Below are positions 19,409-27,242 of a DNA stretch of 33,474 bases, piece after piece. This stretch comes from JBDSLU01 sp031407765. Lineage in GTDB: Bacteria; Acidobacteriota; Vicinamibacteria; Vicinamibacterales; Vicinamibacteraceae. How positions within the stretch are numbered: the stretch's first letter is position 1; each line of letters starts with the position of its first letter. Both the position numbers and the translations under genes were made by a program. The DNA lies in contig JANOIR010000518.1 in the NCBI GenBank assembly GCA_031407765.1, forward strand, positions 1-33,474, read 5' to 3'. A model generated the notes under the pieces. That model saw nothing but the letters and a program-made list of their open reading frames with translations, made no database searches and was not told the origin of the DNA.

Positions 19409-21693
19409 CAGTTCCTGAGTGGCTTGCCCGTGTCGAGCGTGTGCTTGATCCGGGCCAGCGTCTTCGGCTCGGCGCACAGCGACAGGAACGCTTCGCGCTC
19501 GAGATCGAGCAGGTACTGTTCGCCGACCAGCGCCGGCCCGGCGAGCGAGCCGCCGGCGAGGACGTGCGCGAGCGTGCGGCCGATCCGCGCATCGTGGTCG
19601 CTGATCCGCTCGGCACGGCGGGCCAGGTGGACGCCCAGCTTGAGCAGCGCTTCGAGCGGCGCGCCGCCGACCGGGATCGCGGTGCGCAGCGCCGGCGCCT
19701 CGTAGCCCTCCGCGACCCGCGTCAAGGCCAGCGCCTTGGCGTCAGCGAGCACGCGATCGCGGTTCATGCTGACGCGATCGGCCGGCCGCAGCAGGCCGAG
19801 CGCACGGGCCTCGGCGGCCGACGTCGACGCTTTGGCGAACCCGATGGTCTCGAACACGGTCTTCACCGGCCCGGCGAAATCGGTGGCCGGGCCGAGCGTC
19901 AGGTGGCCGGTCGCGCGGGCCAGCATCTCCTTGGTGCCGCCGCCGGCGGGGATCAGGCCGACGCCGGCCTCGACCAGCCCCAGATAGGTCTCGGCTGCGG
20001 CCTGGACACGATCGGCGTGCAGCGCGATCTCGCAGCCGCCGCCGAGCGTGAGCCCGGCCGGGGCGACGACGACCGGCACCCGCGACAGGCGCAGTCCCAT
20101 CGTCGCGCGCTGGAAGCTGCGCACCATCAGGTCGATGTCGTCCCAGTTGCCTTCCTGCGCCTCGAGCAGGAGCAGCATCAGGTTGGCGCCGGCCGAGAAG
20201 TTGACCGCGTCGGTCGCGACGACGAGGGCCGCGAACTGCGCCTCCGCGGTGGCGACGCCCTTCTGCAGCATGGCGATGGCGTCGCCGCCGAGCGCGTTCA
20301 TCTTCGAGTGCAGCTCGATGGCGAGGACGCCGTCGCCGAGGTCGACCAGGCTGGCGCCGGGATTGGTCGCGACGACTGGTGTCCGCGTCCTGGCATCGGC
20401 GAGCAGCAGCACGCCAGGCGCCGGCGGCACGCGGCCGCGATCGCGGAAGGTGTCGGCGCCGGCGGCGAGGCGGTCGGCGACGAGCGGCGGCGCCGCCATG
20501 CCGGGGCACGCGTCGACGAGCGTGCGCAGGCCGATCGCATCGGCGAGCTCGAAGGGGCCGAGCTCCCAGCCATAGCCCCAGCGCATGGCGCGGTCGACGT
20601 CGTCGAGACTGTGGGCGATGTCGGGCGCGACCGACGCGGCGTAGAGCAGCGTGACGCCGAGGGTGCGGCGGAGGAAGTCGCCGACCGGATCGTCGCCGAG
20701 GAAGAGCGCGCGCACGCGGGCGCCGACATCGTCGATGGTGCGGGCGCGTTCGATCGACGCGAAGCGCGCCTTCTGCTGGGGGCGATAGGTCATCGTTGCC
20801 GGATCGAGCGTCAGGATCTCGGACTGCCCGCCCGGCCGCTTGTCGCGGCGATAGAAGCCCTGGCCGGCCTTCTCGCCGATCCAGCCGCGCTCGGCGATCG
20901 CCAGCGCCAGCGGCGGCAGTGCGAAGGCCCGCGCCTGCGCCGCTCCCACACGTGCCTCGAGGTTGCGGGCGACGTGCACGAGGACGTCGAGGCCGGTGAT
21001 GTCGACGGTGCGGAACGTCGCGCTCTTCGGCCGCCCGATCGCCGGACCGGTGATGGCATCGACCTCCTCGATCGTGAAGCGGCCTTCGGCCCACACCTCG
21101 AGGATCCGGGCGATGGCGTAGAGCCCGATGTGGTTGCCGATGAAGTTGGGCGTGTCCTTGGCGACGACGACGCCTTTGCCGAGGCGGCGGTCGCCGAGCT
21201 CGGCGACCCGCGCCAGCAGCGCGGCGTCGGTATCGGGCGTCGGGATCAGCTCGAGCAGCTTCAGGTAGCGCGGTGGATTGAAGAAGTGCGTGCCGAGGAA
21301 GTGGTGGCGGAAGCCGTCGCTGCGGCCGTCGGCGAGCGCGCCGATCGGGATCCCGGACGTGTTCGAGGTGACGATCGTGTGCGCCGCCCGGGCGGCGTCG
21401 ACGCGCGCGAACAGCGCCTGCTTCACGTCGAGCCGCTCGACGACGGCCTCGATCACCCAGTCGACGCGGCAGGCGGCGTCGAGATCGGCGTCGAAGCCGC
21501 CGGTCCGGATGGCCTGGGCGTGGGCGCGGGTGAAGAACGGATCCGGCCGCAGCGCGGCGGCGCGCTTCATCCCGTCGCGGGCGGCCTCCGCGGAGACGTC
21601 CAGCACCTGGACGTCGAAGCCGGCGTTGGCGGCATGGGCGGCGATCTGGGCGCCCATCGTCCCGGCGCCGAGTACGGTCACGGTACGGATCAT
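19408..21693 (-). CDS. fadN: FadN-like 3-hydroxyacyl-CoA dehydrogenase/enoyl-CoA hydratase
   Basis: 761-residue bifunctional beta-oxidation enzyme. The dehydrogenase comes first: NAD site VLGAGTMGAQIA at 7-18, and THFFNPPRYLKLLE with the catalytic His. The helical dehydrogenase C-domain carries GWIGEKAGQGFYRRD. The crotonase/hydratase module follows (about 420-610), with an oxyanion-hole segment NFSAGANL, LTLGGGCEIALHAD (Glu) and GLVEAGVGLIPAGGG (Glu), so both catalytic glutamates look present. This order, dehydrogenase then hydratase, is that of Bacillus FadN, reversed relative to E. coli FadB. The ATG at 21693 overlaps the TetR stop by 4 bp. Confidence 0.94.
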   Translation of the reverse strand: MIRTVTVLGAGTMGAQIAAHAANAGFDVQVLDVSAEAARDGMKRAAALRPDPFFTRAHAQAIRTGGFDADLDAACRVDWVIEAVVERLDVKQALFARVDAARAAHTIVTSNTSGIPIGALADGRSDGFRHHFLGTHFFNPPRYLKLLELIPTPDTDAALLARVAELGDRRLGKGVVVAKDTPNFIGNHIGLYAIARILEVWAEGRFTIEEVDAITGPAIGRPKSATFRTVDITGLDVLVHVARNLEARVGAAQARAFALPPLALAIAERGWIGEKAGQGFYRRDKRPGGQSEILTLDPATMTYRPQQKARFASIERARTIDDVGARVRALFLGDDPVGDFLRRTLGVTLLYAASVAPDIAHSLDDVDRAMRWGYGWELGPFELADAIGLRTLVDACPGMAAPPLVADRLAAGADTFRDRGRVPPAPGVLLLADARTRTPVVATNPGASLVDLGDGVLAIELHSKMNALGGDAIAMLQKGVATAEAQFAALVVATDAVNFSAGANLMLLLLEAQEGNWDDIDLMVRSFQRATMGLRLSRVPVVVAPAGLTLGGGCEIALHADRVQAAAETYLGLVEAGVGLIPAGGGTKEMLARATGHLTLGPATDFAGPVKTVFETIGFAKASTSAAEARALGLLRPADRVSMNRDRVLADAKALALTRVAEGYEAPALRTAIPVGGAPLEALLKLGVHLARRAERISDHDARIGRTLAHVLAGGSLAGPALVGEQYLLDLEREAFLSLCAEPKTLARIKHTLDTGKPLRN

Positions 21694-22394
21694 GGTCGCG
21701 CCCTCACATCGGCAGCGGGCACGCCGACGCCGTGCACGAACACGTCGATGACCGCATCGGCGACGCCGTCGAGCGAGGTGCGGCGGTGGCTCAGCATCCA
21801 GTTGGTCGCCATCTCGTCGAGGGCGCCGAAGAGCATCTTGGCGGCAAGCGTCGGGTTGACGCCGGGCCGGACGACGCCGGCCGCCTGGCCCTCGGCGATC
21901 ACGTCGCGCAGGATGCCGAGGTACTCACGCAGCAGCGTGTTCGAGAAGCGCTCCATGAACTTCGTGGTCTGCCGCAGCTCGACCTGGAAGACGACGGCGA
22001 GGTCGCGATCGCGACTGAGCCGATCGAGATGGAGGTGGGCGATGCGGCGCAGGCGCTCCAGCGGATCGGCGATGCCGGCGAGCGCGGCGCGGCCTTCGGC
22101 GATGGCCTCGCTCATCACCCGCTCGAAGATCGAGACCAGCAGGTCGTCCTTGCTGCGGAAGTAGAGATAGACGGTCCCGGCGGCGACGCCGGCGGTGCGC
22201 GCGACGTCGGCGACCTGGGCCCCGAAGAAACCGCTGCGCGCGAAGGTGCGGATGGCGGCGCGCAGGATGGCGTCGCGCTTGTCGCCGCGCGGCACGGGCA
22301 CACGTCCGCGGGCGGCGCGGGCGGGCTTCGGGCGGACGGCGGTGGCTGGCGGCATCGGCGGCTGCGGCAAAACTGCGAATGAATGGCGGTTCAT
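21690..22394 (-). CDS. TetR/AcrR-family regulator, FadR-like
   Basis: Up to 234 residues. The DNA-binding helix-turn-helix is about 58-80 (VADVARTAGVAAGTVYLYFRSKDDLL), and a helical ligand-binding domain follows. Heading a beta-oxidation operon, it probably senses long-chain acyl-CoA, as FadR of Bacillus does. The start is uncertain. The first ATG (22394) lies inside the palindrome at 22377-22396 and slightly upstream of the transcription start predicted from the promoter at 22397-22425. An ATG at 22355 or a GTG near 22298 could be the true start. The first 35 residues are Pro/Ala/Arg-rich and not conserved family sequence, which supports a later start. Autoregulation is likely because the operator is at its own start. 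Confidence 0.9.
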   Translation of the reverse strand: MNRHSFAVLPQPPMPPATAVRPKPARAARGRVPVPRGDKRDAILRAAIRTFARSGFFGAQVADVARTAGVAAGTVYLYFRSKDDLLVSIFERVMSEAIAEGRAALAGIADPLERLRRIAHLHLDRLSRDRDLAVVFQVELRQTTKFMERFSNTLLREYLGILRDVIAEGQAAGVVRPGVNPTLAAKMLFGALDEMATNWMLSHRRTSLDGVADAVIDVFVHGVGVPAADVRARP

Positions 22395-22396
22395 TC
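22377..22396. promoter_or_regulatory. FadR-like palindromic operator
   Basis: GAATGAA and TTCATTC form perfect 7-bp arms around a 6-bp spacer. The arms resemble the TGAATGA/TCATTCA half-sites of the Bacillus subtilis TetR-type FadR. The site covers the predicted transcription start of the operon, so a bound regulator would block initiation. Confidence 0.75.
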
Positions 22397-22425
22397 ACTG
22401 TAGGCCGGCGGCGTGGCGAGGTCAA
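22397..22425 (-). promoter_or_regulatory. Sigma-70 promoter of the beta-oxidation operon
   Basis: On the minus strand TTGACC (22425-22420) and TACAGT (22402-22397) are separated by exactly 17 bp. The -35 matches 5 of 6 consensus bases and the -10 matches 4 of 6. The start of transcription would fall near 22390, inside the palindromic operator. Confidence 0.7.
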
Positions 22426-22513
22426 GGGCCGACGCTCCGGCCCGCCCAATCTGAAGATGTATGACGGCGGATCTTGCGCAATGTCTTTCGCTGCGCCTCT
22501 TACCAGAGGCTGC

Positions 22514-22519
22514 TAGAAT
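22514..22519 (+). promoter_or_regulatory. Possible -10 box of the metalloprotease lipoprotein gene
   Basis: TAGAAT (5 of 6 consensus) lies 30 bp before the ATG at 22550. No good -35 is visible at the right distance, so support is weak. Confidence 0.3.
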
Positions 22520-22549
22520 CGGGCCGCGCCTGCCGTTCCGGATCAACCC

Positions 22550-24367
22550 ATGCCGCTTCGCCGGTTCGGCCCCGTCCTGCTGCTCGTCACCCTCGTCGCC
22601 TGTGGTGGCAACGACGACCCGCCGCTTCCACCTCCGACCACGCCCACGCCGCCGCCTGCCTCGACGCAGAACCCGTGCGTCGCCGCGCTCGCCCAGGCCG
22701 AGAGCGACGGGGCGCCGCTCGCGCCGTCGCTCGCCGCGGATCTGACCGGCAAGGGACGCCTCGGGCTCGCCGCCGACACACGACACGTCGCCGATCTGCT
22801 GTGGCGCAGCGCTCTGTCGGCTCGCGCCACCAACCGCGCGGCTCCTGCGCCCGATGCGATCAGCCAGGACATCGGCGACATCGCGGTGATCGAGGACGAC
22901 GGCACGCTGCTGCTGGCGCGCAACGGCTTCGACGTGCGCAACATCGGCCTGCGTTTCGAGCGCAACGGCAGCGGCGGCTACGACGTGTCGCCGACGACGG
23001 CGACCTTCCGCTCCTCGCTCGGCCGGCGCCTCACGCTCGGCGACGACGCCTCGGCGACCGAGACGATCCCGTTCGCGTTCTCCTATTACGGGCGCTCGTT
23101 CACCTCGGTCTTCGTCAACTCGGACGGCAACCTGACGTTCGACGAAGCCGATTCGGCGTCCACGGAGCGCGGCTTTGCCCGCCTGCTCGGCGGCCCGCCG
23201 CGCGTGGCGCCGTTCTTCGCCGACCTCGACCCGTCGACCGGGGGGCGCGTCTTCGTCGACGCCGCCAGCGACGCCTTCACCGTCACCTGGTGCGGCGTCC
23301 GCGGCTTCGATTCGACGCAAACGACGACGGTGCAGGCGTCGCTGTTCGCGACCGGCGCGATCGACGTGAAGTTCGGGCCGGAGGTCAGCCTGACCTCGGC
23401 CCTGGTCGCGGTGTCGCCCGGGCGTGGCAGTGCCTTCACGCCGGTCGATCTCAGCGCCGGCAGCCGCCAGGGCGGCGGCGCGGCGGCGGTCGGGGAGCGC
23501 TTCGCCGACGACGCCGAGCTCGATACGGCGCAGACCGCGCGCCGCTTCTTCGCCAGCCACGCCGATCGCTTCGACCAGCTCGTGTTCTGGACCGACACCT
23601 CCGTCGTCTCCGATGCCTTCGCCTTCGAGTCGACGGTGTCGAACGCGATCCGTGGCCTCGGCTCCGACACCTTCAACCAGTCGGCCGACTTCGGCAGCGG
23701 CGGCACGCTCGAGAGCATCATGGTGATGGACCGCGTCGCCAAGTGGGGCGACGATCCGAACGCCAAGATCCTCGGCGAGAACAGCGCCCTGGCGGTGATC
23801 GCACACGAGACCGGCCACCGCTGGCTGACCCAGTTCCAGTTCAGCGACGGCCGCGGCGGCACGTCCGATGCCCTGCTCGGCCGGCAGCGCGCGCACTGGA
23901 GCTTCTTCTTCGATTCGGACGCGTCGGTGATGGAAGGCAACGACATCGAGGATCTGGGCGCCGGCAGCTTCCGGACCATTGCCGCCGCCGAGCGCTACAG
24001 CCGCCTCGATCTCTACGGGATGGGGCTGGTCCGCGCCAGCGACGTGCCGCGCGTGTTCTACGTCGACGCGCCGACCAACGTCTCGCCGAGCCGCGATCGG
24101 GAATCGGCGCCGCGCGTCGGCGTCACCTTCAACGGCACCCGCCGCGAGGTCTTGATCGAGGACATCGTCCAGGTGGTCGGCGGGCGCCAGCCGTCGGTCG
24201 ACAGCTCACCCAAGACGCACCGCCAGGCGTGGATCTACGTGATCGCGCGCGGCACCACGCCGTCGCAGGCGGACCTGACCCGCCTCGATCGGATGCGCCG
24301 CGAGTTCGAGCCGTACTTCCGGCGAATCACCGAGGACCGGATGACGCTGACGACGGCGCTGCGCTGA
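22550..24367 (+). CDS. Putative zinc metalloprotease lipoprotein with nidogen-like domain
   Basis: 605-residue protein of no recognised named family. The signal peptide ends in the lipobox LVAC with Cys18, followed by a low-complexity Pro/Thr stretch, so it is an envelope lipoprotein. The middle (about 170-290) resembles a nidogen-type extracellular domain (NSDGNLTFDE, VAPFFADLDPS, VTWCGVRGF). An HExxH zinc site, HETGHRW, begins at His419 and points to a metallopeptidase; HWSFFFDSDASVMEGND follows about 45 residues later and may form part of the active site. A third zinc ligand cannot be assigned with certainty. It is monocistronic and convergent with the acetamidase gene, with 19 bp between the stops. 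The combination of lipoprotein, NIDO-like and HExxH domains is uncommon. Confidence 0.8.
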   Translation: MPLRRFGPVLLLVTLVACGGNDDPPLPPPTTPTPPPASTQNPCVAALAQAESDGAPLAPSLAADLTGKGRLGLAADTRHVADLLWRSALSARATNRAAPAPDAISQDIGDIAVIEDDGTLLLARNGFDVRNIGLRFERNGSGGYDVSPTTATFRSSLGRRLTLGDDASATETIPFAFSYYGRSFTSVFVNSDGNLTFDEADSASTERGFARLLGGPPRVAPFFADLDPSTGGRVFVDAASDAFTVTWCGVRGFDSTQTTTVQASLFATGAIDVKFGPEVSLTSALVAVSPGRGSAFTPVDLSAGSRQGGGAAAVGERFADDAELDTAQTARRFFASHADRFDQLVFWTDTSVVSDAFAFESTVSNAIRGLGSDTFNQSADFGSGGTLESIMVMDRVAKWGDDPNAKILGENSALAVIAHETGHRWLTQFQFSDGRGGTSDALLGRQRAHWSFFFDSDASVMEGNDIEDLGAGSFRTIAAAERYSRLDLYGMGLVRASDVPRVFYVDAPTNVSPSRDRESAPRVGVTFNGTRREVLIEDIVQVVGGRQPSVDSSPKTHRQAWIYVIARGTTPSQADLTRLDRMRREFEPYFRRITEDRMTLTTALR

Positions 24368-24386
24368 GGCCGGCGCCCGCTGTCGA

Positions 24387-25382
24387 TCAGGGCCGCGGCG
24401 GCGACGCCGCGGCAGCATCTGCCTTCGGCGGCAAGTATCGCTTCGGGAACTTGGCGACGACCGTGTAGAGCGGATCGACGACGTTGGCGACGCGGACGAC
24501 GGCGACCTGCGAGAGCACCTGATAGGCGTCGGCCTTGTCGTACCCATAGTCGGCGACGAGCCAGTCGATCAGCTCGACGAAGGCGATGCGGAACGCGTCG
24601 GTCAACGGACGCGCGCTGCCGGCGACCATGAGGTGCTCGGCGTCCTCGAATCGCGGCCACGCGATCGCCTGCTTCTTGCGCAGGCTGAAGCGGAACGCCA
24701 CCTCCATCGAGGTCTCGAGACCCGAGCCGCAGGCTTCGCCATCACCCTGCAGCGCGTGACCGTCGCCGAAATAGAACAGGGCGCCGGCATGGAAGACCGG
24801 GAGGTAGACCGTTGTCCCTTCGCGTACGTCGGCGGCATCCATGTTCCCGCCGAAGGGGCCGGGCCAGAGGCCGCCGAACGCTTCCTCGCCGGCGGGGGCG
24901 ACCGCGACGCGCCCGAGCATTGGCGCCAACGGCACGGTGATCGATTTGTGCCGGCTGCGCGGCAGATCCAGCGTTCCGGTCATGCGCTGCCGATCGAGAC
25001 GCCAGACGTAGCGCCCCTGCGGGAAGGTGTCGTTCAGGAATGCGGTCCGCGAGTCGGGCACCAGCGCGCCGAAGCGTCCGCCCTGCGTCGACACCGCGGT
25101 GTCGCGGTTGGGCCGCACCTTGAGGATCTCGACGACGAGCGTGTCGCCCGGCTCGGCGCCCTCGATGGCGATCGGCCCGACTTCGCCGGGCCACTTGCCG
25201 CCCGCCTTTTCGTACCACTCGCCCCAGAGCGATTCGCTCTCGACGACGTCGCCGGACCTGACGGTCAGCACCGGCGTCCGCACGGCGAATGTCGCGTGGC
25301 CCGTCGTGGGGCGCAGGCGGTGCGTCTCGGCGGCGGCCGTTGCGGGCAGCAGCAGCGCCGCGATGACGAAGAGCTGTCGCAT
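24387..25382 (-). CDS. Exported acetamidase/formamidase-family protein
   Basis: 331-residue protein of the FmdA/AmdA family, whose members hydrolyse short amides such as formamide or acetamide to ammonia and the acid. Family motifs include GPIAIEGAEPGDTLVVEIL (about 69-87), GPFGGNMD (175-182) and GDGHALQGDGE (206-216), the last being the family's hallmark. Unlike the cytoplasmic amidases, it begins with a clear signal peptide (MRQLFVIAALLLPATAAA), so it should act in the periplasm. The physiological substrate is therefore uncertain. It starts 24 bp after the YpfJ-type peptidase stop, so the two are probably co-transcribed. Confidence 0.92.
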   Translation of the reverse strand: MRQLFVIAALLLPATAAAETHRLRPTTGHATFAVRTPVLTVRSGDVVESESLWGEWYEKAGGKWPGEVGPIAIEGAEPGDTLVVEILKVRPNRDTAVSTQGGRFGALVPDSRTAFLNDTFPQGRYVWRLDRQRMTGTLDLPRSRHKSITVPLAPMLGRVAVAPAGEEAFGGLWPGPFGGNMDAADVREGTTVYLPVFHAGALFYFGDGHALQGDGEACGSGLETSMEVAFRFSLRKKQAIAWPRFEDAEHLMVAGSARPLTDAFRIAFVELIDWLVADYGYDKADAYQVLSQVAVVRVANVVDPLYTVVAKFPKRYLPPKADAAAASPPRP

Positions 25383-25406
25383 GGGGCCTCCTGCCGAGCC
25401 GATCAG

Positions 25407-26294
25407 CTACGACCCCAACGTATTGCAGGTGCTGATCTGGCCGCTGTCGAGGCCGCGGCGCAGCCACTGCATGCGCTGCTCCGAGGAGCCGTGTGTCCAG
25501 CTCTCCGGCGACACCTGCCCCTGCGTCTTGCGCTGGATCGCGTCGTCGCCGATGGCGGCGGCGGCGCGCAGCCCTTCCTCGACGTCGCCCGGATCGAGCC
25601 GCACTTTGCCCGCGGACGACTCCTGCTGGACGAAATGGCCCCAGACGCCGGCCAGGCAGTCGGCCTGCAGCTCCATGCGGACCGAAAGCTGGTTGGCCTG
25701 CGCCTCGCCGCCGCGCTGCTGCGCGGCGCGGACCTTCGCGTCGATGCCGAGGAGTTGCTGGACGTGGTGGCCGACCTCGTGCGCGATCACGTAGGCCTGG
25801 GCGAAGTCGCCCGGCGCCCCGAATCGCCGATCGAGCTCGTTGTAGAAGCTCAGGTCGATGTAGACGCGCTGGTCGGGCGGGCAGTAGAACGGACCAACCG
25901 CCGACGAGTTCGTGCCGCACGCCGACGGGACGGCCTGGGTGAAGAGCACCAGACGGGGCTCCTGGTAGGCGCGCCCGAGCTGTTCACGGAACACCTTGCC
26001 CCAGACGACCTCGGTGCTGCGAAGCACGGCCTTCACGAAGAGGCTGCCTTCGTCGTCGACCGGCGCTGGATCGCCGGGCCCGTTGGCCGGCGCAGCCGAC
26101 TCGGTCGGCACGCCGCCGGTCAGCAGGGCGAACGGGTCGCCGCCCAGCAGGTAGGTGATGAGCATCAGCGCGACGATGCCGCCGAGGCCCATGCCGCCCA
26201 TGCCGCCGAGCCGGATGGGGATCCCGCCCCCACCGAAACGCCGTCCGCGGACGTCGTCCACGTTCGAGCTTTTTTCCGCGTCCTGCCACCGCAT
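25407..26294 (-). CDS. YpfJ-type neutral zinc metallopeptidase
   Basis: 295-residue membrane-anchored protein of the YpfJ/zinc_peptidase family. The N-terminus MRWQ...RGRRFGGGG is the family signature, followed by a Gly-rich stretch and one membrane segment (about 33-50). Conserved Cys residues lie in PSACG (about 126) and YCPPDQRVYIDLSFY (about 138). The zinc site is HEVGHH (His172, Glu173, His176), and MELQADCLAG about 35 residues later supplies the next ligand. The ATG at 26294 has AAGGAG seven bases upstream; a longer reading frame from 26378 has no such site. A proteolytic function is presumed for this family but not well characterised. Confidence 0.94.
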   Translation of the reverse strand: MRWQDAEKSSNVDDVRGRRFGGGGIPIRLGGMGGMGLGGIVALMLITYLLGGDPFALLTGGVPTESAAPANGPGDPAPVDDEGSLFVKAVLRSTEVVWGKVFREQLGRAYQEPRLVLFTQAVPSACGTNSSAVGPFYCPPDQRVYIDLSFYNELDRRFGAPGDFAQAYVIAHEVGHHVQQLLGIDAKVRAAQQRGGEAQANQLSVRMELQADCLAGVWGHFVQQESSAGKVRLDPGDVEEGLRAAAAIGDDAIQRKTQGQVSPESWTHGSSEQRMQWLRRGLDSGQISTCNTLGS

Positions 26295-26609
26295 GACTGC
26301 GCTCCTTGAGTGTCGACGTTGCCCCTGAGACCGCCGAGCCAGTGTAGGCGATGCCACACCGCCCGGCTCACGTTGCAAGACGGCTGCCTTGCCGCCGGGT
26401 TGGAGCCCCTCCTCCGCGACATTGGAGGCCCCGCGCCAAGTCCGTCCCCAGGCAGACTGCCGAGATCGATGACTTCACCCTGATTTCATTGATCGATTGG
26501 CAATAGGTTGAGGTTGGCACCGCGGTTGCTCTAGTCCGCGCCGTGACCGTTCGATGGGCGAGCGGAAACCGACCAACCGAAATCGACGCGAAAGAGAAGT
26601 GAGACACAC
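26295..26609. other. Divergent intergenic region, partly AT-rich
   Basis: 315 bp between the YpfJ-type peptidase and the RiPP precursor, without a gene. From about 26462 it is noticeably less GC-rich than its surroundings. It holds two GATCGAT copies (26464-26470 and 26491-26497, 27 bp apart), a GGCAG-A-CTGCC inverted repeat upstream of them, and the sigma-54 promoter at 26515-26530. The repeats are candidate activator sites but are not proven. Confidence 0.55.
26515..26530 (+). promoter_or_regulatory. Sigma-54 (-24/-12) promoter of the RiPP precursor gene
   Basis: TGGCACCGCGGTTGCT matches the consensus TGGCACG-N4-TTGCW at all positions but one, with correct GG-N10-GC spacing. Transcription should start near 26541, giving a leader of about 70 bases before the ATG at 26610. 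A promoter of this type needs an enhancer-binding activator, so expression is conditional. Confidence 0.8.
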
Positions 26610-26936
26610 ATGGCGGAAAAGATGACCCGTGGGCAAATCCAGGACCTCGTTGGCAAGTTCGCTTCGGAGAACCCGAAGTACCGCTCGGCCCTGCTGAGCA
26701 ACCCGAAGGGCACGATCGAGAAGCAGCTGAACACGTCGCTCGGTGCGGTCTCGGTCAAGGCCGTTGCCGACACGGCCGACACCGTTCACGTCGTGATCCC
26801 CTACGCGGCGGCCGAGGGCGAACTGTCGGACGCGGACCTCGAACGGGTCGCTGGCGGCAAGCAGGACATCACGGCGAACTGCCTCGTGCTCGGCGGCACG
26901 GCGGTCAGCAACACCGTCATGCAGCTCAACCTCTGA
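26610..26936 (+). CDS. NHLP-type RiPP precursor peptide
   Basis: 108-residue peptide with the layout of nitrile-hydratase-like leader peptide (NHLP) precursors of ribosomally made natural products. The leader (about 1-83) is amphipathic and helical, with YRSALLSNPKGTIEKQL (24-40), the beta part VHVVIPYAAAEGELSDADLE (59-78) and the terminal VAGG at 80-83, the usual cleavage motif. The 25-residue core begins with Lys84 and is hydrophobic. It contains one Cys (91), Thr88, Thr97, Thr102, Ser100 and a Gly-Gly pair. The ATG follows a purine-rich AAGAGAAGTGAG. It has its own sigma-54 promoter and is followed by strong hairpins, so it is a single-gene unit. No maturase, peptidase-transporter or immunity gene is adjacent. 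The type of modification cannot be inferred from the core alone. Confidence 0.85.
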   Translation: MAEKMTRGQIQDLVGKFASENPKYRSALLSNPKGTIEKQLNTSLGAVSVKAVADTADTVHVVIPYAAAEGELSDADLERVAGGKQDITANCLVLGGTAVSNTVMQLNL

Positions 26937-26942
26937 TTGGTG

Positions 26943-26969
26943 GCGGCCGGTCCCCTCAGGACCGGCCGC
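26943..26969 (+). terminator. Strong hairpin right after the RiPP precursor
   Basis: GCGGCCGGTCC and GGACCGGCCGC form a perfect 11-bp stem with loop CCTCA, starting 7 bp after the stop codon. A TTTT follows only 10 bp later, so it may be a weak terminator, an RNA-stabilising 3' hairpin or an attenuator. Confidence 0.6.
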
Positions 26970-27048
26970 AGGCAGCCCTTTTGGCCTCGCTGCTATTCAG
27001 CCGGCGCTCGGCGCGCCGTCTGGCAGCTCGGCGGGCTGCGTCAGCAAG

Positions 27049-27087
27049 AAGCGTCCGGTCCAGGGTATACCTGGGCCGGGCGCTTTT
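27049..27087 (+). terminator. Intrinsic terminator
   Basis: A 16-bp stem (AAGCGTCCGGTCCAGG with its partner, two positions being G-U pairs) with loop GTATA runs directly into TTTT. The A-rich left edge could let it work in both directions. It separates the precursor unit from the PEGA/TonB genes. Confidence 0.8.
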
Positions 27088-27242
27088 CCGTTTGTGGGTA
27101 CAGAAGTCTGCCTGGCAGCGCACTCCACCCTGTTCGAAGCGCGGATTGCGAACGTTGAAGCGGGTATCAGTCGTGCAAAGGGCGAACCGGATCTGGCAGC
27201 CGGCGCCGGCTCGCCTTGACTGATGACCAGGACGGTATCAGA

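Larger units (their letters stand above)
26937..27242. other. Intergenic region with two hairpins
   Basis: 306 bp between the precursor peptide and the PEGA protein. It contains the hairpins at 26943-26969 and 27049-27087. The short open frames have no recognisable content. The promoter for the downstream PEGA/TonB pair should lie after 27087, but I cannot pick one with confidence. Confidence 0.55.

Noticed and set aside
19039..22164. Plus-strand open frame of 1041 codons
   Set aside because: Antisense to fadN, whose NAD site and hydratase glutamates are clear; composition is a GC shadow.
26937..27158. A second small peptide directly after the RiPP precursor
   Set aside because: The 73-codon frame overlaps both hairpins, has no ribosome-binding site and shows no leader or core pattern.
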